Positions 62,627 to 64,000 of a stretch of 64,000 bases of DNA are shown piece after piece. The position numbers and the translations under genes were made by a program. The notes under the pieces are model-generated. The model made no database searches and was not told the DNA's origin. It was given only the letters and a program-made list of their open reading frames with translations. Source of the stretch: Streptomyces diastatochromogenes (lineage in GTDB: Bacteria > Actinomycetota > Actinomycetes > Streptomycetales > Streptomycetaceae); contig NZ_MCGQ01000029.1 of assembly GCF_002242805.1 (NCBI RefSeq), positions 1 to 64,000 of the forward strand, given 5' to 3'. The stretch's first letter is position 1. Every line of letters starts with the position of its first letter.

Positions 62627-64000
62627 TCAGGGCCTCGGGACGTTGCGCAGGTTGGAGCGGGCCATCTGGAGCATGCGGCCGACGCCGCCGTCGAGCACCA
62701 TCTTCGAGGCGGAGAGCGCGAATCCGGTGACCATCTCGGCGCTGATCTTCGGCGGGATGGACAGGGCGTTGGGGTCGGTGACGATGTCCACCAGGGCCGG
62801 GCCCTTGTGCCGGAAGGCGTCCTTGAGGGCGCCGGCGAGCTGCTTGGGCTTCTCGACCCGGATGCCGAAGGCACCGCAGGCGCGGGCCACGGCGGCGAAG
62901 TCGGGGTTGGTGTTCGTGGTGCCGTACGAGGGCAGTCCCGCGACCAGCATCTCCAGCTCGACCATGCTCAGGGAGGAGTTGTTGAACAGGACGACCTTCA
63001 CCGGCAGGTCGTACTGCACCAGGGTCAGGAAGTCGCCCATCAGCATGGTGAACCCGCCGTCCCCGGACATCGACACGACCTGGCGCCGGCGGTCGGTGAA
63101 CTGCGCCCCGATCGCCATCGGCAGCGCGTTCGCCATCGAGCCGTGCGAGAAGGAACCGATGACCCGGCGGCGGCCGTTGGGAGAGATGTAACGAGCCGCC
63201 CATACGTTGCACATACCGGTGTCGACCGTGAACACGGCGTCGTCGTCGGCGAGTTCGTCGAGCACGGAGGCCACGTACTCCGGATGGATCGGGACGTGCT
63301 TCTCGACCTTGCGGGTGTACGCCTTGACGACACCCTCCAGCGCGTCGGCGTGCTTCTTCAGCATCTTGTCGAGGAAGCGCCGGTCGGTCTTCTCCCGCAC
63401 CCGCGGGATCAGACAGCGCAGGGTCTCGCGGACATCGCCCCACACGGCGAGGTCGAGCCGGGAGCGGCGGCCGAGGACCTCGGGCCGCACGTCGACCTGG
63501 GCGATCCGCACGTCGTCCGGCAGGAAGGCGTTGTACGGGAAGTCGGTGCCGAGCAGGATCAGCAGGTCGCACTCGTGGGTCGCCTCGTAGGCGGCGCCGT
63601 AGCCGAGCAGACCGCTCATGCCGACGTCGTACGGGTTGTCGTACTGGATCCACTCCTTGCCGCGCAGGGCGTGCCCCACGGGCGACTTGACGCGCTCCGC
63701 GAACCGCATGACCTCGGTGTGTGCGCCGGCCGTGCCGCTGCCGCAGAAGAGGGTGACCTTGCCGGCCGCGTCGATCATCTCCACGAGTCTGTCGATCTCG
63801 GCGTCGCCGGGCCGGACGGTGGGCCGGGACGTGACGAGGGCGCTCTCGGGGGACTTGTCCGGGGCGGGTTGGTCGGCGATGTCGCCGGGCAGCGAGACCA
63901 CGCTCACGCCGCTCTGCCCCACCGCGTGCTGGATGGCGGTCTGCAGCAGCCGGGGCATCTGCTGCGGGCTGGAGATCAGCTCGCTGTAGTGGCTGCACTC
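62627..64000 (-). CDS. poxB: Pyruvate oxidase/dehydrogenase-type ThDP enzyme (5' end outside window)
   Basis: The frame is open from the stop at 62627 to the window edge and gives at least 457 residues. It reads SHYSELISSPQQMPRLLQTAIQ, as in PoxB-type enzymes, then FAD/ThDP-enzyme middle-domain motifs (LFCGSGTAGAHTEV; LLILLGTDFPYNAFLP). The C-terminal ThDP motif is SGDGGFTMLMGDFLTLVQYDLPVKVVLFNN (core). It decarboxylates pyruvate to acetate and CO2, passing electrons to quinone. Internal methionines are not the start. A paralogue of gcl in the same window, but not close to it in sequence. Confidence 0.88.
   Translation of the reverse strand, partial: ECSHYSELISSPQQMPRLLQTAIQHAVGQSGVSVVSLPGDIADQPAPDKSPESALVTSRPTVRPGDAEIDRLVEMIDAAGKVTLFCGSGTAGAHTEVMRFAERVKSPVGHALRGKEWIQYDNPYDVGMSGLLGYGAAYEATHECDLLILLGTDFPYNAFLPDDVRIAQVDVRPEVLGRRSRLDLAVWGDVRETLRCLIPRVREKTDRRFLDKMLKKHADALEGVVKAYTRKVEKHVPIHPEYVASVLDELADDDAVFTVDTGMCNVWAARYISPNGRRRVIGSFSHGSMANALPMAIGAQFTDRRRQVVSMSGDGGFTMLMGDFLTLVQYDLPVKVVLFNNSSLSMVELEMLVAGLPSYGTTNTNPDFAAVARACGAFGIRVEKPKQLAGALKDAFRHKGPALVDIVTDPNALSIPPKISAEMVTGFALSASKMVLDGGVGRMLQMARSNLRNVPRP

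Overview
The window is high-GC actinomycete chromosome, almost certainly Streptomyces. Signs of this are very strong G/C at third codon positions, GTG starts, GTGA/ATGA start-stop overlaps, MCE-family proteins, a trypsin with its LAL-type regulator, F420-dependent enzymes, a three-gene xanthine dehydrogenase and Streptomyces-type intergenic hairpins. No rRNA, tRNA, CRISPR array, transposase or phage gene was found. Both ends cut genes: an MCE protein on the left and a pyruvate-oxidase-type ThDP enzyme on the right.

Layout. 0-2.6 kb: end of an MCE operon. 2.7-9.7 kb: glyoxylate metabolism, with hydroxypyruvate isomerase, tartronate semialdehyde reductase, a haem catalase and glyoxylate carboligase. 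The three promoters of this block share the same paired 15-bp operator placed 21 bp apart, so they form one local regulon. 9.8-24 kb: ordinary chromosomal genes (zinc-ribbon protein, two acyl-CoA synthetases, GAF-LuxR regulator, LAL regulator, secreted trypsin, AlkZ/YcaQ-like glycosylase, CorA, ECF41-type sigma factor, FMN reductase, LLM oxidoreductase).

24.0-41.9 kb: a minus-strand run of 18 tightly packed, mostly overlapping genes with a divergent LysR-type regulator at its upstream end. It is a cryptic biosynthetic cluster built on a type II (discrete-enzyme) fatty acid/polyketide system. It has two ketosynthase/chain-length-factor-like pairs, three carrier proteins, FabG- and FabI-type reductases, three hotdog or acyl-CoA-dehydrogenase-type tailoring enzymes, a stand-alone adenylation enzyme with a proline-like pocket, a class V PLP enzyme, an ATP-grasp ligase, a proline-dehydrogenase-like flavoenzyme, a membrane desaturase and an MFS exporter. 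The inferred logic is as follows. Proline or a relative is loaded on a carrier protein and oxidised, then extended by the KS/CLF pairs and reduced. It is finally modified by PLP, ATP-grasp, flavin and diiron chemistry and exported. I do not recognise the cluster as one with a known product.

42-49.6 kb: the left-over edge of this region. It holds a chimeric pseudogene (PknG-like kinase fused in frame to a sugar-binding protein) coupled to a trypsin-like conflict-system protein, followed by an F420 enzyme, a phosphoribosyltransferase, a polysaccharide deacetylase with a palindromic operator and probable leaderless start, a DUF2278/lamin-tail protein, a SRPBCC protein and an acetyltransferase. 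49.6-58.4 kb: purine catabolism (XdhC, NCS2 purine permease, xanthine dehydrogenase subunits, PucR regulator). Together with the glyoxylate block this gives a chromosome segment for using purines and ureides as nitrogen and carbon source. 58.5-64 kb: TPR protein, FadR-type GntR regulator, an iron-box sequence, a DUF2637 membrane protein, an RsbW-like ATPase and the truncated pyruvate oxidase gene.
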